From the NCBI RefSeq assembly GCF_900451195.1, contig NZ_UGHR01000003.1:620001-684000 (forward strand): 64,000 nt of DNA. The letters run 5' to 3'. The notes beneath the pieces are model-generated. The model did no database searches. It was not told where the DNA came from and worked only from the letters and a program-made list of their open reading frames with translations. The stretch is from Iodobacter fluviatilis. Its GTDB lineage: Bacteria; Pseudomonadota; Gammaproteobacteria; Burkholderiales; Chitinibacteraceae. Shown here in pieces: positions 18,372 through 28,624 of the stretch. The position numbers were made by a program, and so were the translations under genes. The first letter of the stretch is position 1, and every line of letters starts with the position of its first letter.

Positions 18372-19211
18372 GTGTCAGAACGTCTGTTCGTTCTTATGCA
18401 ACACCTTTTACCTAAGCGTTTGCTGACGCAGCTCTCAGGGGTGTTTGCAGGTCTTAAAGCGGGAGGGCTGACTCAGGCGGTGATTCGCTGGTTTATTGGC
18501 AAATATAAAGTCAATATGGCCGAGGCCGCAGAGGCCGATCCTGCCGCATTTGCCACATTCAATGAATTCTTTACCCGGGCATTAAAGCCCGGAGCACGGC
18601 CCATTCATGCAGCGCGTTTTGTCTGCCCTGTGGATGGCAGGATCAGCCAGCTTGGGCCGGTTAAAGCAGAGCAAATTTTCCAGGCCAAGGGCAAGGAATT
18701 CAGCGCAACGGCACTGCTGGGCGGCGATAGCAACTTGGCCAGGCCTTTTATTAATGGCAGCTTTGCCAATATCTACCTTAGCCCGCGTGATTACCACCGC
18801 ATCCACATGCCTTGCGATGGGCGCCTGACGCAAATGATTTATGTGCCCGGCGAGCTGTTCTCGGTAAACCCCGTGACCGCCCGTGGCGTGGATGGCTTAT
18901 TCGCCCGCAATGAGCGCGTGGTCTGCATGTTTGAATCCGACTTCGGCCCCTTTGCCCTGGTGTTGGTTGGTGCAACTATTGTCGGCAGCATGGCGACGGT
19001 CTGGCACGGCATTGTTAATCCGCCAAGAAGCAAGGCAGTCAGAAAATGGGATTATGCAGGTCAGAATATCGAGCTGAAAAAAGGCGAAGAAATGGGCCGT
19101 TTCCTGCTTGGCTCCACCGTGGTAATGCTGTTCCCTGAAGGCACTTGCCAGCTCAATGCCGATTGGGCGGCAGACCGCGCCGTACAATTGGGCGAGAAGA
19201 TGGGCGATTGA
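18372..19211 (+). CDS. psd: phosphatidylserine decarboxylase proenzyme
   Basis: Inner-membrane enzyme that decarboxylates phosphatidylserine to phosphatidylethanolamine. It self-cleaves at the LGST motif to create the pyruvoyl group; LGSTVVMLFPEG lies near residues 240-251. Other family motifs are PVDGRISQLG (catalytic Asp), SPRDYHRIHMP (His) and NERVV. 279 residues, the usual size for the bacterial membrane-associated form. GTG start with AGGGG seven bases upstream. Works directly downstream of pssA in the pathway. Confidence 0.95.
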   Translation: MSERLFVLMQHLLPKRLLTQLSGVFAGLKAGGLTQAVIRWFIGKYKVNMAEAAEADPAAFATFNEFFTRALKPGARPIHAARFVCPVDGRISQLGPVKAEQIFQAKGKEFSATALLGGDSNLARPFINGSFANIYLSPRDYHRIHMPCDGRLTQMIYVPGELFSVNPVTARGVDGLFARNERVVCMFESDFGPFALVLVGATIVGSMATVWHGIVNPPRSKAVRKWDYAGQNIELKKGEEMGRFLLGSTVVMLFPEGTCQLNADWAADRAVQLGEKMGD

Positions 19212-19300
19212 TGTACTGCTTTGGGGTGGGCCGTGGGATGGGTATCGCTTCGCTCTACTCATCCTAGGTGCTCCTGCTCCTGCAATTAGGGGGAGTGGTG

Positions 19301-19840
19301 TTAGTTGCCCAACCATTCCTCCCTCAATATTCCTCTATAAACAACATCCTCTAGCTTGCCCCATTTAATCGCTTGCTGGCGTAAAACCCCCTCTTGCTTA
19401 AGACCGATTTTTTCCATTACCCGCCCGGATGCCGGGTTTCTGGCCAGATGCTCTGCGTGGATGCGTTTTAGTTTTAGCTCGGTAAAGCCAAACGCCAGGA
19501 TTGCATGGCCCGCCTCGCTGGCGTAGCCCATGCCCCAGAAGGGTTGGCCTATCCAGTAGCCGAGCTCGGCACGGTGCTCGGGCAAAATATCAAACAGGCT
19601 GATGGCACCTAGTAAGGTTTCATCTTTTTTGCTGCGGATGGCGAGGGCCAGCGTTTGTTTTACCTGCCATAAGCTGGCGTTGCTGGCGATCCAGCTTTCT
19701 GCTGCGCCATCGGGGTAGGGGTGAGAAATGGTGGCGGTGGTGTCTGCAATAGCAAAGTCACCCGCAAGCCTTTGCACGGCTGGTGCGTCGTCAAAGCTAA
19801 AGGGGCTAAGGATAAGGCGATCGGTTTCAAGTGTGGGCAT
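19301..19840 (-). CDS. GNAT family acetyltransferase (RimJ/RimL type)
   Basis: Probably transfers an acetyl group from acetyl-CoA to an amine; RimJ/RimL relatives act on N-termini or small molecules. The GNAT core is visible: LGYWIGQPFWGMGYASEAGHAIL (acetyl-CoA loop, Q/GxGxG/A variant) and HAEHLARNPASGRVMEKIGLKQEG. The start at 19840 (MPTLETDRL) has GGGAG six bases upstream; a TTG at 19852 is the longer option. 179 residues. The substrate cannot be told from sequence. Confidence 0.85.
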   Translation of the reverse strand: MPTLETDRLILSPFSFDDAPAVQRLAGDFAIADTTATISHPYPDGAAESWIASNASLWQVKQTLALAIRSKKDETLLGAISLFDILPEHRAELGYWIGQPFWGMGYASEAGHAILAFGFTELKLKRIHAEHLARNPASGRVMEKIGLKQEGVLRQQAIKWGKLEDVVYRGILREEWLGN

Positions 19841-19853
19841 TTTTGCTCCCAAA

Positions 19854-19879
19854 AAAAGCCAGCTCGAAAGCTGGCTTTT
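19854..19879 (-). terminator. intrinsic terminator of the ilvBNC operon
   Basis: 11-bp perfect stem AAAAGCCAGCT / AGCTGGCTTTT with tetraloop; on the minus strand the hairpin runs into seven consecutive T. It lies 20 bases past the ilvC stop, and the GNAT gene begins just beyond it. Confidence 0.88.
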
Positions 19880-19899
19880 ACGTCTTAAATCAAGGCCAA

Positions 19900-21467
<1,568 letters not shown>

Positions 21468-21479
21468 TTTTATCTCCTC

Positions 21480-23246
21480 TCAGCACAGATTGCCGTAATC
21501 ACGGTTATTTTCAAATGGCACCAATTGCATATCACGCATATGTGGTGGTAAATCCATCTGGCTTAGGCCTTTCCCGTTTTGAATCATCGGGAAGACATTT
21601 ACTTCTCTGTCGGTAATAAAATCCATAAACACAAGGCGGTCTTTCAGCTTATCGCTAAAGGCTTCGCGCAGTGCCGGCTCTACATCCGACGGTTTTTCGA
21701 TTTTCATACCCACATGGCCATAGGCTTCGGCCAGTTTTACAAAATCAGGCAGCGCATCCATGTAAGATTCGGAATAGCGATTGCCGTAAAAGAACTGCTG
21801 CCACTGGCGAACCATGCCCAGATAGCGGTTGTTCAGATTAATAATCTTGGTTGGAATATGGTATTGCTTGCAGGTTGAAAGCTCCTGGATATTCATCTGG
21901 ATTGAGCCTTCGCCAGTAATACAAGCGACGATCGCATCCGGGTTCGCCAGTTGAGCGCCCATTGCCGCAGGCAGGCCAAAGCCCATTGTGCCAAGACCAC
22001 CTGAGTTAATCCACTGACGCGGACGTTTAAACGGATAGTATTGCGCGGCAAACATCTGGTGCTGGCCTACGTCAGAAGTAATGATGGCCTCGCCACCAGT
22101 CACTTCCCACAGCTTTTGCACCACAAATTGCGGCTTGATCACCAGATCAGAAGGCTCGTACCAAAGGCTTTGCGGTTTACGCCACGCTTCAATCTGCTTC
22201 CACCAGTCTGCCAAAGCCTCGGCCTGTGGCTTGATGCCGGTTTCTTTCAGAATGCCGATCAGGTCGATCAATACATGTTTTACATCGCCTACAATCGGGA
22301 CATCGACTCTAACGCGCTTGGCAATAGACGATGGATCGATGTCGATATGCACAATCTTTTTAGTTTGCGAAAGGAAGTGCTCTGGCGATGAAATAACACG
22401 GTCGTCAAAGCGTGCGCCGATCGCAATAATCACGTCACTATACTGCATCGCCATATTGGCTTCGTAAGTGCCGTGCATGCCCAGCATGCCAAGGAAATGA
22501 GGATCGGTGCCGTCCAGTGCGCCAAGGCCCATCAGGGTATTGGTGCAAGGCAGGTTGAGCATCTTCACCAGCTCGGTCACTTCTGCGCTGGCATTGCTTA
22601 AAATTGCGCCGCCGCCCACATAAATAAATGGACGCTTGGCTTCACCTAATAGCTGAGCCGCCTTCTTAATTTGCCCTGGATGGCCTTTAGTTGGCGGGGT
22701 GTAGCTGCGAATCGAAACCGATGCGGGATAAATAAACTCGGTGGTTTGAGCCGCAATATCTTTAGGCACATCGATCACAACCGGGCCAGGTCTGCCGGTT
22801 GTCGCAAGGTGAAACGCTTTTTTGATGGTTGGAGCAAGCTCACGAATATCTTTCACGAGGAAGTTGTGCTTCACGATAGGTCGCGAACAGCCCACCATAT
22901 CGACTTCCTGGAAAGCATCCAAACCAATCGCATCGGTAGCAACCTGGCCGGAGAACACCACCATAGGGATTGAATCCATATAGGCAGTGGCAATGCCGGT
23001 AATGGCATTGGTGGCTCCCGGGCCGGATGTTACCAGCGCAACGCCCACTTTTTTGCTGGAGCGGGAGTAAGCATCGGCAGCATGCACGGCCGCTTGTTCG
23101 TGGCGAACCAGCACATGCTTAAAATAATCTTGTTTAAAGATTGCATCGTAAATAGATAGAACTGCGCCGCCAGGGTAGCCGAAAATAAATTCAACCCCTT
23201 CTTCCTGCAAGCAGCGCGTGATGATCTCTGCGCCCGAAATTTCCAT
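21480..23246 (-). CDS. ilvB: acetolactate synthase large (catalytic) subunit
   Basis: ThDP- and FAD-dependent condensation of two pyruvates (or pyruvate with 2-ketobutyrate), the first common step of branched-chain amino-acid synthesis. The N-terminal ThDP Pyr domain has FGYPGGAVL and RHEQAAVHAADAYSR with the catalytic Glu, then the FAD-binding domain, and the C-terminal PP domain with GEGSIQMNIQELSTCKQY and INLNNRYLGMV. 588 residues, close to the IlvI/IlvB norm. First gene of the operon. A 570-base upstream region separates it from the divergent RDD gene. Confidence 0.96.
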   Translation of the reverse strand: MEISGAEIITRCLQEEGVEFIFGYPGGAVLSIYDAIFKQDYFKHVLVRHEQAAVHAADAYSRSSKKVGVALVTSGPGATNAITGIATAYMDSIPMVVFSGQVATDAIGLDAFQEVDMVGCSRPIVKHNFLVKDIRELAPTIKKAFHLATTGRPGPVVIDVPKDIAAQTTEFIYPASVSIRSYTPPTKGHPGQIKKAAQLLGEAKRPFIYVGGGAILSNASAEVTELVKMLNLPCTNTLMGLGALDGTDPHFLGMLGMHGTYEANMAMQYSDVIIAIGARFDDRVISSPEHFLSQTKKIVHIDIDPSSIAKRVRVDVPIVGDVKHVLIDLIGILKETGIKPQAEALADWWKQIEAWRKPQSLWYEPSDLVIKPQFVVQKLWEVTGGEAIITSDVGQHQMFAAQYYPFKRPRQWINSGGLGTMGFGLPAAMGAQLANPDAIVACITGEGSIQMNIQELSTCKQYHIPTKIINLNNRYLGMVRQWQQFFYGNRYSESYMDALPDFVKLAEAYGHVGMKIEKPSDVEPALREAFSDKLKDRLVFMDFITDREVNVFPMIQNGKGLSQMDLPPHMRDMQLVPFENNRDYGNLC

Positions 23247-23255
23247 GGGTATTCC

Positions 23256-23429
23256 CTAGGTCAGAACGATAGATAAACGGATGGAGCCAGTATGTGGCCA
23301 TCCATTTGCAAATGATTTACCGGGTCTTCCGCCGCTATAAACAGGTTTGTGACCCATTTTGACGACCAGTGTGTGTCCGCTGGCGGTGACCTTTCGGCGC
23401 AGGCTGACTATGTAGAGTGCCGCCTGCAT
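23256..23429 (-). other. short reading frame in the ilvB leader, doubtful
   Basis: A 57-codon frame starts at 23429 and ends nine bases before the ilvB ATG, finishing LSIVLT. It contains scattered Ile, Val and Leu codons but no regulatory run, and no ribosome-binding site precedes the ATG. It could be a leader peptide; more likely it is chance. Confidence 0.2.
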
Positions 23430-23490
23430 TATTGGCTGGATATTGCACTAGAAACTTACCGCACTGCGGTATAAATGGCAAGTTCTTCTA
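23430..23490 (-). promoter_or_regulatory. putative ilvB promoter with a 15-bp palindrome
   Basis: On the minus strand TTGCCA (23475-23480), 17 bases, then TAAGTT (23452-23457) is a plausible promoter. Perfect palindrome TACCGCA-C-TGCGGTA at 23457-23471 falls in its spacer, a position that suits a regulator. A second palindrome CATTTGCAAATG is at 23303-23314. Promoter call is by eye only. Confidence 0.45.
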
Positions 23491-23530
23491 GTGATTTGCA
23501 TATTGACTTTGTTAGTATCTCAGCCTTGAT

Positions 23531-23553
23531 TTTCTTTTCTATCTGAAAAGAAA
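23531..23553. promoter_or_regulatory. hairpin in the ilvB-RDD intergenic region
   Basis: 9-bp perfect arms TTTCTTTTC / GAAAAGAAA around TATCT. It lies between the divergent genes; function unknown. Further on, two 12-base direct repeats AAAAATGATGCA occur at 23771-23782 and 23789-23800, just before the RDD gene start. Confidence 0.4.
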
Positions 23554-23815
23554 GTGTGCAACACGATTGCTTTGCTTGCCCTTTTGGGGGGTAAAGGTAC
23601 TTCGCGGTTCTTGATAAGATTGCGAGCGTGCTGCTTAAGTGCTGTAAACGGGTTTCTTCAGTTTATTTATAGTATGAAAAGTGAACCAAACGTTTCATGT
23701 AAGCTAAATATTTTGCATATTTTATGATCGTTTGCTTAGTTTCAATAAAGTGCTAGGTGCATCGGCAGTAAAAAATGATGCACTTTATAAAAATGATGCA
23801 GTAAAAGGATGATTT

Positions 23816-24340
23816 GTGAAGATTACAACGGGGCCGGCAGGCTGGTGGCGGCGTATGTTTGCCTTTTTATACGAGCTTTTGCTGCTTATTGCGGTGGTTT
23901 TACTGGCAGGCGGAATATCCCAAGGGGTATTTCAATTGTTAACAGGCTTACCTGTTACGGCTCTGCCTGAGCATCTTTTGGCAAGTGCTCTGCATTTTAC
24001 TTGGGTGATGTCGGTGGCTTTTGCTTATTGCGCGTGGTGCTGGCGCGGCGGGCAGACTTTAGCGATGCGCACATGGAGAATCTGCCTTGTAAAGAGCGAT
24101 GGCAGCCCGCTTGGCTGGCGTGAGGTGGGTATCCGTTTTGCTGTGGTGGTGATTTGTACTCTGCCTTGCGCACCCTTCTGGATTTTTGCCCGCCATCATG
24201 CGGATTTACGCATCGTGGCGTGGCTGTTAACGGCTTTGTTTTTTCTGCCTTATTTATGGGCACTGCTGGATAAAGAACGCCGGTTTTTGCATGACAGGCT
24301 GGCGGGAACTCAGCTGTTGATCGCACCGCCTAGGGTTTAA
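23816..24340 (+). CDS. RDD family membrane protein
   Basis: Small inner-membrane protein, 174 residues, function unknown; the family is often described as possible transporters. The RDD pattern is present in degenerate form: AGWWRRMFAFLYELLL at the N-terminus (R, with E in place of D), then GGQTLAMRTWRICLV and the C-terminal RRFLHDRLAGTQL, which is the conserved HDR.AGT segment. Three to four hydrophobic segments. Start GTG at 23816 with AAAAGGATGATTT upstream. Stands alone, convergent with lnt. Confidence 0.85.
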   Translation: MKITTGPAGWWRRMFAFLYELLLLIAVVLLAGGISQGVFQLLTGLPVTALPEHLLASALHFTWVMSVAFAYCAWCWRGGQTLAMRTWRICLVKSDGSPLGWREVGIRFAVVVICTLPCAPFWIFARHHADLRIVAWLLTALFFLPYLWALLDKERRFLHDRLAGTQLLIAPPRV

Positions 24341-24360
24341 GCTATGGATTGCGTGGGCAA

Positions 24361-25860
24361 TCATGCCTGCGCAAAGCAGGCTTGTGCCTCGCGCCGCCTG
24401 AGTAAGCCCAATCCCAGCAATAAAGCACCAAGAGCAATCAGCAGCGGGTAATCGCCTCCCCAAGCATAGGGCGGCGTACCGCTGCGGTTTTGCGCGGTGC
24501 CTTCTAAAATGCCTGCTGTTCTTTCGGGCAATACTCCTTTATAACGCCCCTTCTCATCGATAATCGCCGTCAGCCCTGTATTGGTCGCTCGCAGCATATA
24601 GCGGCCGGTTTCTAAGGCGCGGGTCTGGCTCATTTGTGCGTGCTGAGCAGCCGCCCAAGAGCCATCAAACCATGCAAGGTTGGAAAGATTAACCAGCATG
24701 GTGGCTTCGGGCAGTGCGTTGATAATTTCCCGCCCAAACACGTCTTCGTAGCAGATATTTGCAGCAATCTGGCCGGATGCCAGCGAGAACGGAGCTTGTT
24801 TTACTGCGCCACGGCTAAAGCCAGAGAGCGGCATATCCATAAACTGATAAATCCAGTTAAAGAGCCACGGCAACGGAATAAACTCACCAAAAGGCACCAG
24901 ATGCTGCTTTTTATACAGTGGTAATGCCGGGTCCGACATCACCGTGACGGCGTTGTAATACTCCGCCTCATGTTTGCCTAAAATCGGAATGCCCAGAATT
25001 AAATCAGCTTTGCGTGGCGCAACGGCATCGCGTAATAGTTGTGGATACCAATCTGGCACATCGCTGATAAACGAAGGTATGGCCGTTTCGGGCAAGACGA
25101 CCAGCTGGCCGCGAGCTTTTTGGGTTAATTCCAGATAGCTTTTCAGGCTATCTAAATAAAAAGCATTATCCCATTTGATATCTTGCGAAATATTGCCTTG
25201 TACTAGACTCACCCTCACCGGCGCACCGATTTTTTTTGTCCATTCCAGCTGATTTAATCCCCAGCCTGCAATCCAGATGCTGGCCACAATGCCCCAGCCC
25301 TTCAGCCACTTCGGCTTGCTGACAATCACCGCAACGCAGAGGCACAGCAGCCAGCCCATCAGATAGACGCCGCCAATGGGCGCGTAGCCTGCAAGTGGCG
25401 TCATCGGGCTTTGCGAATAGCCGACGCTGGCCCAGGGGAAGCCTGTAAACAGCCAGCCGCGCAGCCATTCAGTCAGAATAAATACGGTAGGCAGCAGCAG
25501 CACACGCAGCCGTTCAGGGCAGGGCAGCTTTAGCGTCAGCCAGCCAGCTAATGCTGGAAATAGCGCCATATAGGCGGCCAGCACCAGAATCCCCCCTGCA
25601 GCCATGGGCGCAGGCATGCCGCCAAAGGTATTCAGACTGATGAAAATCCAGTGGATATTGGCGAGGAAAAATCCCAGCCCAAAACTAAAACCAAGCCATG
25701 CAGCGGCTTTGGGTGTTGTGGATTTCTGTATGGCAATGGTCAGCGCGGCCAGTGAAAGCCACATAATTGGGAATAAATACAGCGGGGCAAAAGAAAAAAC
25801 ACTGATCGCACCAAACAAGGCCAGCAGGAGGAGGGGCAGTAAGGGTTTAAGTTTTTGCAT
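24361..25860 (-). CDS. lnt: apolipoprotein N-acyltransferase
   Basis: Last step of lipoprotein maturation: N-acylates the diacylglyceryl-Cys of apolipoproteins at the periplasmic face of the inner membrane. 499 residues: an N-terminal block of membrane segments (about 1-190), then a carbon-nitrogen hydrolase domain with the triad Glu in VVLPETAIPSF, Lys in YKKQHLVPFGEF and Cys in ANICYEDVFG, and a last membrane helix (about 470-490). The ATG at 25860 was preferred to a GTG three codons earlier; neither has a clear ribosome-binding site. Follows corC in the conserved miaB-phoH-ybeY-corC-lnt order, but about 320 bases of repeat-bearing DNA lie between them. Confidence 0.95.
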   Translation of the reverse strand: MQKLKPLLPLLLLALFGAISVFSFAPLYLFPIMWLSLAALTIAIQKSTTPKAAAWLGFSFGLGFFLANIHWIFISLNTFGGMPAPMAAGGILVLAAYMALFPALAGWLTLKLPCPERLRVLLLPTVFILTEWLRGWLFTGFPWASVGYSQSPMTPLAGYAPIGGVYLMGWLLCLCVAVIVSKPKWLKGWGIVASIWIAGWGLNQLEWTKKIGAPVRVSLVQGNISQDIKWDNAFYLDSLKSYLELTQKARGQLVVLPETAIPSFISDVPDWYPQLLRDAVAPRKADLILGIPILGKHEAEYYNAVTVMSDPALPLYKKQHLVPFGEFIPLPWLFNWIYQFMDMPLSGFSRGAVKQAPFSLASGQIAANICYEDVFGREIINALPEATMLVNLSNLAWFDGSWAAAQHAQMSQTRALETGRYMLRATNTGLTAIIDEKGRYKGVLPERTAGILEGTAQNRSGTPPYAWGGDYPLLIALGALLLGLGLLRRREAQACFAQA

Positions 25861-25930
25861 CTGCAACACGGCCTGTGACTGTTTGGGGTGGGGTGCTTCA
25901 AGGCATCAGTATCTACACACATTAGGTGGC

Positions 25931-26071
25931 ATTTCAGTGCTATAGCTTCCCCCTTTATCAAAGGGGGATTGAGGGGGATTTGCTTTGGTGTAGCTTTGTT
26001 TGGTGCCTTTTGATCAAAATATGCAAATTCTAAATCCCCCCTAGCCCCCCTTTTTCAAAGGGGGGAACAAG
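25931..26071. repeat. palindromic intergenic repeat (copy A)
   Basis: Two oppositely oriented halves: TTCAGTGCT.TAGC then CCCCCTTTATCAAAGGGGG (from 25946), and at the far side CCCCCCTTTTTCAAAGGGGGG ending near 26066 followed by AACAAG. The element can fold into a long hairpin. A diverged relative with the same TTCAGTGCT..AGC entry and CTTTTCAAAGG.GGGAACAAG exit lies at 43719-44208. Probably a small mobile or multicopy intergenic element between lnt and corC. Confidence 0.6.
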
Positions 26072-26121
26072 TACAAAGACTTGTGTAGTTATTTATGGTT
26101 TCCAGGAGTAAGGCATAGAGC

Positions 26122-26182
26122 CGTAGGGCGGGTGCAAGCCGCGTATTTTTCAGCATGGCTCGCGGGTTTCACCCGTTCTACG
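26122..26182 (-). repeat. inverted repeat just downstream of corC
   Basis: CGTAGGGCGGGTG (26122-26134) is the near inverse complement of CACCCGTTCTACG (26170-26182). This sequence type (CGTAGGGCGGGTGCAAGCC) recurs as intergenic repeat in many proteobacteria. It starts three bases past the corC stop and may double as terminator. Confidence 0.5.
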
Positions 26183-26184
26183 TT

Positions 26185-27051
26185 TTATTCTTCAGCAGGC
26201 GTATCTGCCAGTTTTTCTATTAGCACAGAATAAATTCGGCGGCTGTCTGCGCGCAGGATCTGGAAGCGGTAGCCATCGAAAGCTACAATTTCGCCGCGTT
26301 TTGGCAGGTGGCCAAAGTGCTGGGTGATTAAGCCCGCTACCGTATCAAATTCCTGATCAGAGAACGCTGAGCCAATTTCTTCGTTCAGATCACTGATCTC
26401 GGTGAGGCCTTTAACACGCCAGTTGCCGCGCCTGTCCGGGATGATATTGTCTTCGGCTTCGTCGTAATCGAATTCGTCTTCGATATCACCAACAATTTGC
26501 TCCATCACATCTTCAATCGTGACTAAGCCAGCCACGCCGCCGTATTCATCGACCACAATCGCCATATGGTTGCGGTTATTGCGAAAGTCTTTGAGCAGCA
26601 CATTCAGGCGTTTGGCTTCGGGGATATACACAGCGGGGCGCAGCATATCGCGTACGTCAAATTCCTCATCGCTGGCGTAATAGCGCAGCAGGTCTTTGGC
26701 CAGCAAAATGCCAAGTACTTTGTCCTTGCTGCCATCCACAACAGGAAAGCGCGAGTGGGCGGTTTCGATGACATAGGGGATAAATTTTGCGGGTGCATCA
26801 TTGATATCGATGATGTCCATCTGGCTGCGCGGCACCATCACATCACGCACCTGCATATCGCCGACGTTCAGTACGCCCTCAATCATGCCCAATGCATCGG
26901 CATCAAGCAGCTGGCGCTCAAAAGCGGAGTGGAGAATTTCTACAAGCTGGCCTCGATCTTCAGGCTCTCGTAATAAAAAGTGGGTCAAGCGTTCAAGCCA
27001 TGATGACTTGGGGGCATTCAATTTCGGTGATCCCGAGGGGTAATCATCCAT
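26185..27051 (-). CDS. corC: CBS-domain protein CorC
   Basis: Cytosolic HlyC/CorC family protein associated with magnesium/cobalt efflux. A CBS pair spans about residues 65-190 (VMVPRSQMDIIDIND, HSRFPVVDGSKDKVLGILLAKDLLRY, HMAIVVDEYGGVAGLVTIEDV MEQIVGDIEDE) and a CorC/HlyC C-terminal domain follows (about 205-285). No membrane domain, as expected for CorC/YbeX. The ATG at 27051 (MDDYPSGSPK) is preferred over a TTG at 27069. 288 residues. In the miaB-phoH-ybeY-corC-lnt cluster. Confidence 0.93.
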   Translation of the reverse strand: MDDYPSGSPKLNAPKSSWLERLTHFLLREPEDRGQLVEILHSAFERQLLDADALGMIEGVLNVGDMQVRDVMVPRSQMDIIDINDAPAKFIPYVIETAHSRFPVVDGSKDKVLGILLAKDLLRYYASDEEFDVRDMLRPAVYIPEAKRLNVLLKDFRNNRNHMAIVVDEYGGVAGLVTIEDVMEQIVGDIEDEFDYDEAEDNIIPDRRGNWRVKGLTEISDLNEEIGSAFSDQEFDTVAGLITQHFGHLPKRGEIVAFDGYRFQILRADSRRIYSVLIEKLADTPAEE

Positions 27052-27188
27052 TATGGCGTAAAGATCCAATGATAAAGATGCCCGAATGATACCGGAAGAT
27101 CGTGCTTTTTGGGTTACAGCCGTGTTGGTTATAGTGGGATTGTTGTAGTGAGGCTCCTGATTTGTGCAGTTTCAGACCGCCATGTAGC

Positions 27189-27224
27189 AAGGGAGGTGGT
27201 TTACCGGGTAAGCCACCTTCCCTT
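27189..27224 (-). terminator. hairpin after ybeY
   Basis: Long stem AAGGGAGGTGGTTTAC / GTAAGCCACCTTCCCTT with one bulged T and one G-T pair, eight bases past the ybeY stop and before corC. No U-run, so attenuation or mRNA protection is as likely as full termination. Confidence 0.5.
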
Positions 27225-27231
27225 TGTAAGT

Positions 27232-27702
27232 TTACTTTTCTTCTGAATAAGGATCGCTGATGCCTAAGCCTGCCAGCAGCCTAGTTTCGAGCGCTTCCAT
27301 TTCAAGCGCTTCATCTTCTTCAAGATGATCATAGCCTTGCAAGTGCAGCACGCCATGAATGGTGAGATGGGCGTAGTGATCGTTCAGGCTGATATTTTGC
27401 TCTTGTGCTTCTTTTTCTACGACCTGCGCACAGAACACAATATCGCCCAGCAGCGGCAGGCCGGGTACATCGGGCATGTCTTCATCAAAAGTAAAAGTCA
27501 GCACATTGGTGGCGTAATCTTTACCACGGTAATCGCGGTTCAGCTGCTGGCCTTCTTCTGTGTCGACAATTCTGAAGGTGATTTCTGCTGAGGCCACATC
27601 AGGCAGCAGTGCGGCTTCTGCCCATGCCTGAAACTGGGCCGTGTCTGGCAGCCCAGTGGCGGTGCTTTCTACCTGATGGCAGATTTCTAAACGTTGCTTC
27701 AT
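27232..27702 (-). CDS. ybeY: endoribonuclease YbeY
   Basis: Single-strand-specific, zinc-dependent endoribonuclease involved in 16S rRNA 3' maturation and ribosome quality control. The catalytic zinc motif [11 protein letters not shown] (H-x3-H-x5-H) is near residues 117-127, preceded by [12 protein letters not shown], the family hallmark. 156 residues. Functionally linked to PhoH/YbeZ, which sits upstream; here a secreted hypothetical gene separates the two. Confidence 0.95.
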   Translation of the reverse strand: MKQRLEICHQVESTATGLPDTAQFQAWAEAALLPDVASAEITFRIVDTEEGQQLNRDYRGKDYATNVLTFTFDEDMPDVPGLPLLGDIVFCAQVVEKEAQEQNISLNDHYAHLTIHGVLHLQGYDHLEEDEALEMEALETRLLAGLGISDPYSEEK

Positions 27703-27823
27703 AAGTGATCTTTGTAAATGTTGTTGCTTAAGAATTTCACGATACTGGTTTGATGCAGCTTGCGGTACAACTACGTAAATGGGCTGATCCTAGTGCTTGT
27801 GACTTCAGATCAGCCTGTGTGAA

Positions 27824-28624
27824 TTAACGCTCGGCACAACTGATGTACAACGCTTCTGGCCCCTTGCCTGCAAAACCTTCAGTCGATAACTCGCCATTTT
27901 TGCGTAAGCGTGCCACGCCAGCATTTTTCTGTTGTTTGGCTTTTTTAACCGCGGCCGTTAATGCGGTTTTGTCTGCATCGACCAGCATGGCCAGAAAAGG
28001 AATTTCACTTTCAAATAATATCGCGGATTGTACCGGCAAGCCCTGAAAGGTGTAGCCCGGCGTTACTTTGAGCTCGGTGCCAAAAACCTGATTTAGCTGC
28101 AAATTGGCCATTTGCGCTAGCCAGACGGGAATCCCGGCATTGTTAAATTCCAGATTTTGGCAATTAAACGTTTTTGCCAGTTTGGGATTCAAGGCAGGTT
28201 TATTGCTGGCCGCAGGCTTTGATGCAGCGCTGGCGCCGCCATACTGATAGAGGCCATTGAACATGACATCGCCCCAATTGCCAGCACAACCATCAACCTG
28301 CATCAATAAGCCATCTTTTGCGGGGGTGAGGTGCATCTGACAGTTACCTTCATTGAAAAGCCAGCCTTCACCTACTGCTTTGAGTTTTCCTTCGCCTGAC
28401 CCCGAACGGCTACTGGTTCCGGCTGATTTGCCAGAAACTTCCAGTGAAAACTGGCCACTTTCTGTAATCACCAGGGTGCGTTCAAACAGTTTGTTATTGG
28501 CATTGTACTGCCCTGCTTTGGGTAGCGACTGGTTGTTGCCCCATGCGGGCAAACTCAGTGCCAGGCTGGCAAAAAGGGTGAGTGAAAGTTGGCGGAGGTT
28601 GTGGTGTTTGTGGGGCGTTTGCAT
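27824..28624 (-). CDS. secreted hypothetical protein inserted in the phoH-ybeY cluster
   Basis: 266 residues with a signal peptide (about 1-29, cut near AWG-NN). The rest is mostly beta-like and low in recognisable motifs; two Cys pairs (GNCQMHL/DGCAGNW and FNCQNL/ISCAER) could form periplasmic disulfides. An Ala/Ser/Pro linker (GGASAASKPAASNKPALNP) near 130-150 separates two domains. I do not recognise a family. It interrupts the usually tight phoH-ybeY pair, with its own 460-base upstream region, so it is likely transcribed separately. Confidence 0.75.
   Translation of the reverse strand: MQTPHKHHNLRQLSLTLFASLALSLPAWGNNQSLPKAGQYNANNKLFERTLVITESGQFSLEVSGKSAGTSSRSGSGEGKLKAVGEGWLFNEGNCQMHLTPAKDGLLMQVDGCAGNWGDVMFNGLYQYGGASAASKPAASNKPALNPKLAKTFNCQNLEFNNAGIPVWLAQMANLQLNQVFGTELKVTPGYTFQGLPVQSAILFESEIPFLAMLVDADKTALTAAVKKAKQQKNAGVARLRKNGELSTEGFAGKGPEALYISCAER

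Noticed and set aside
23771..23800. Pair of 12-base direct repeats as plasmid-type iterons
   Set aside because: Only two copies, next to an RDD gene and with no replication gene.
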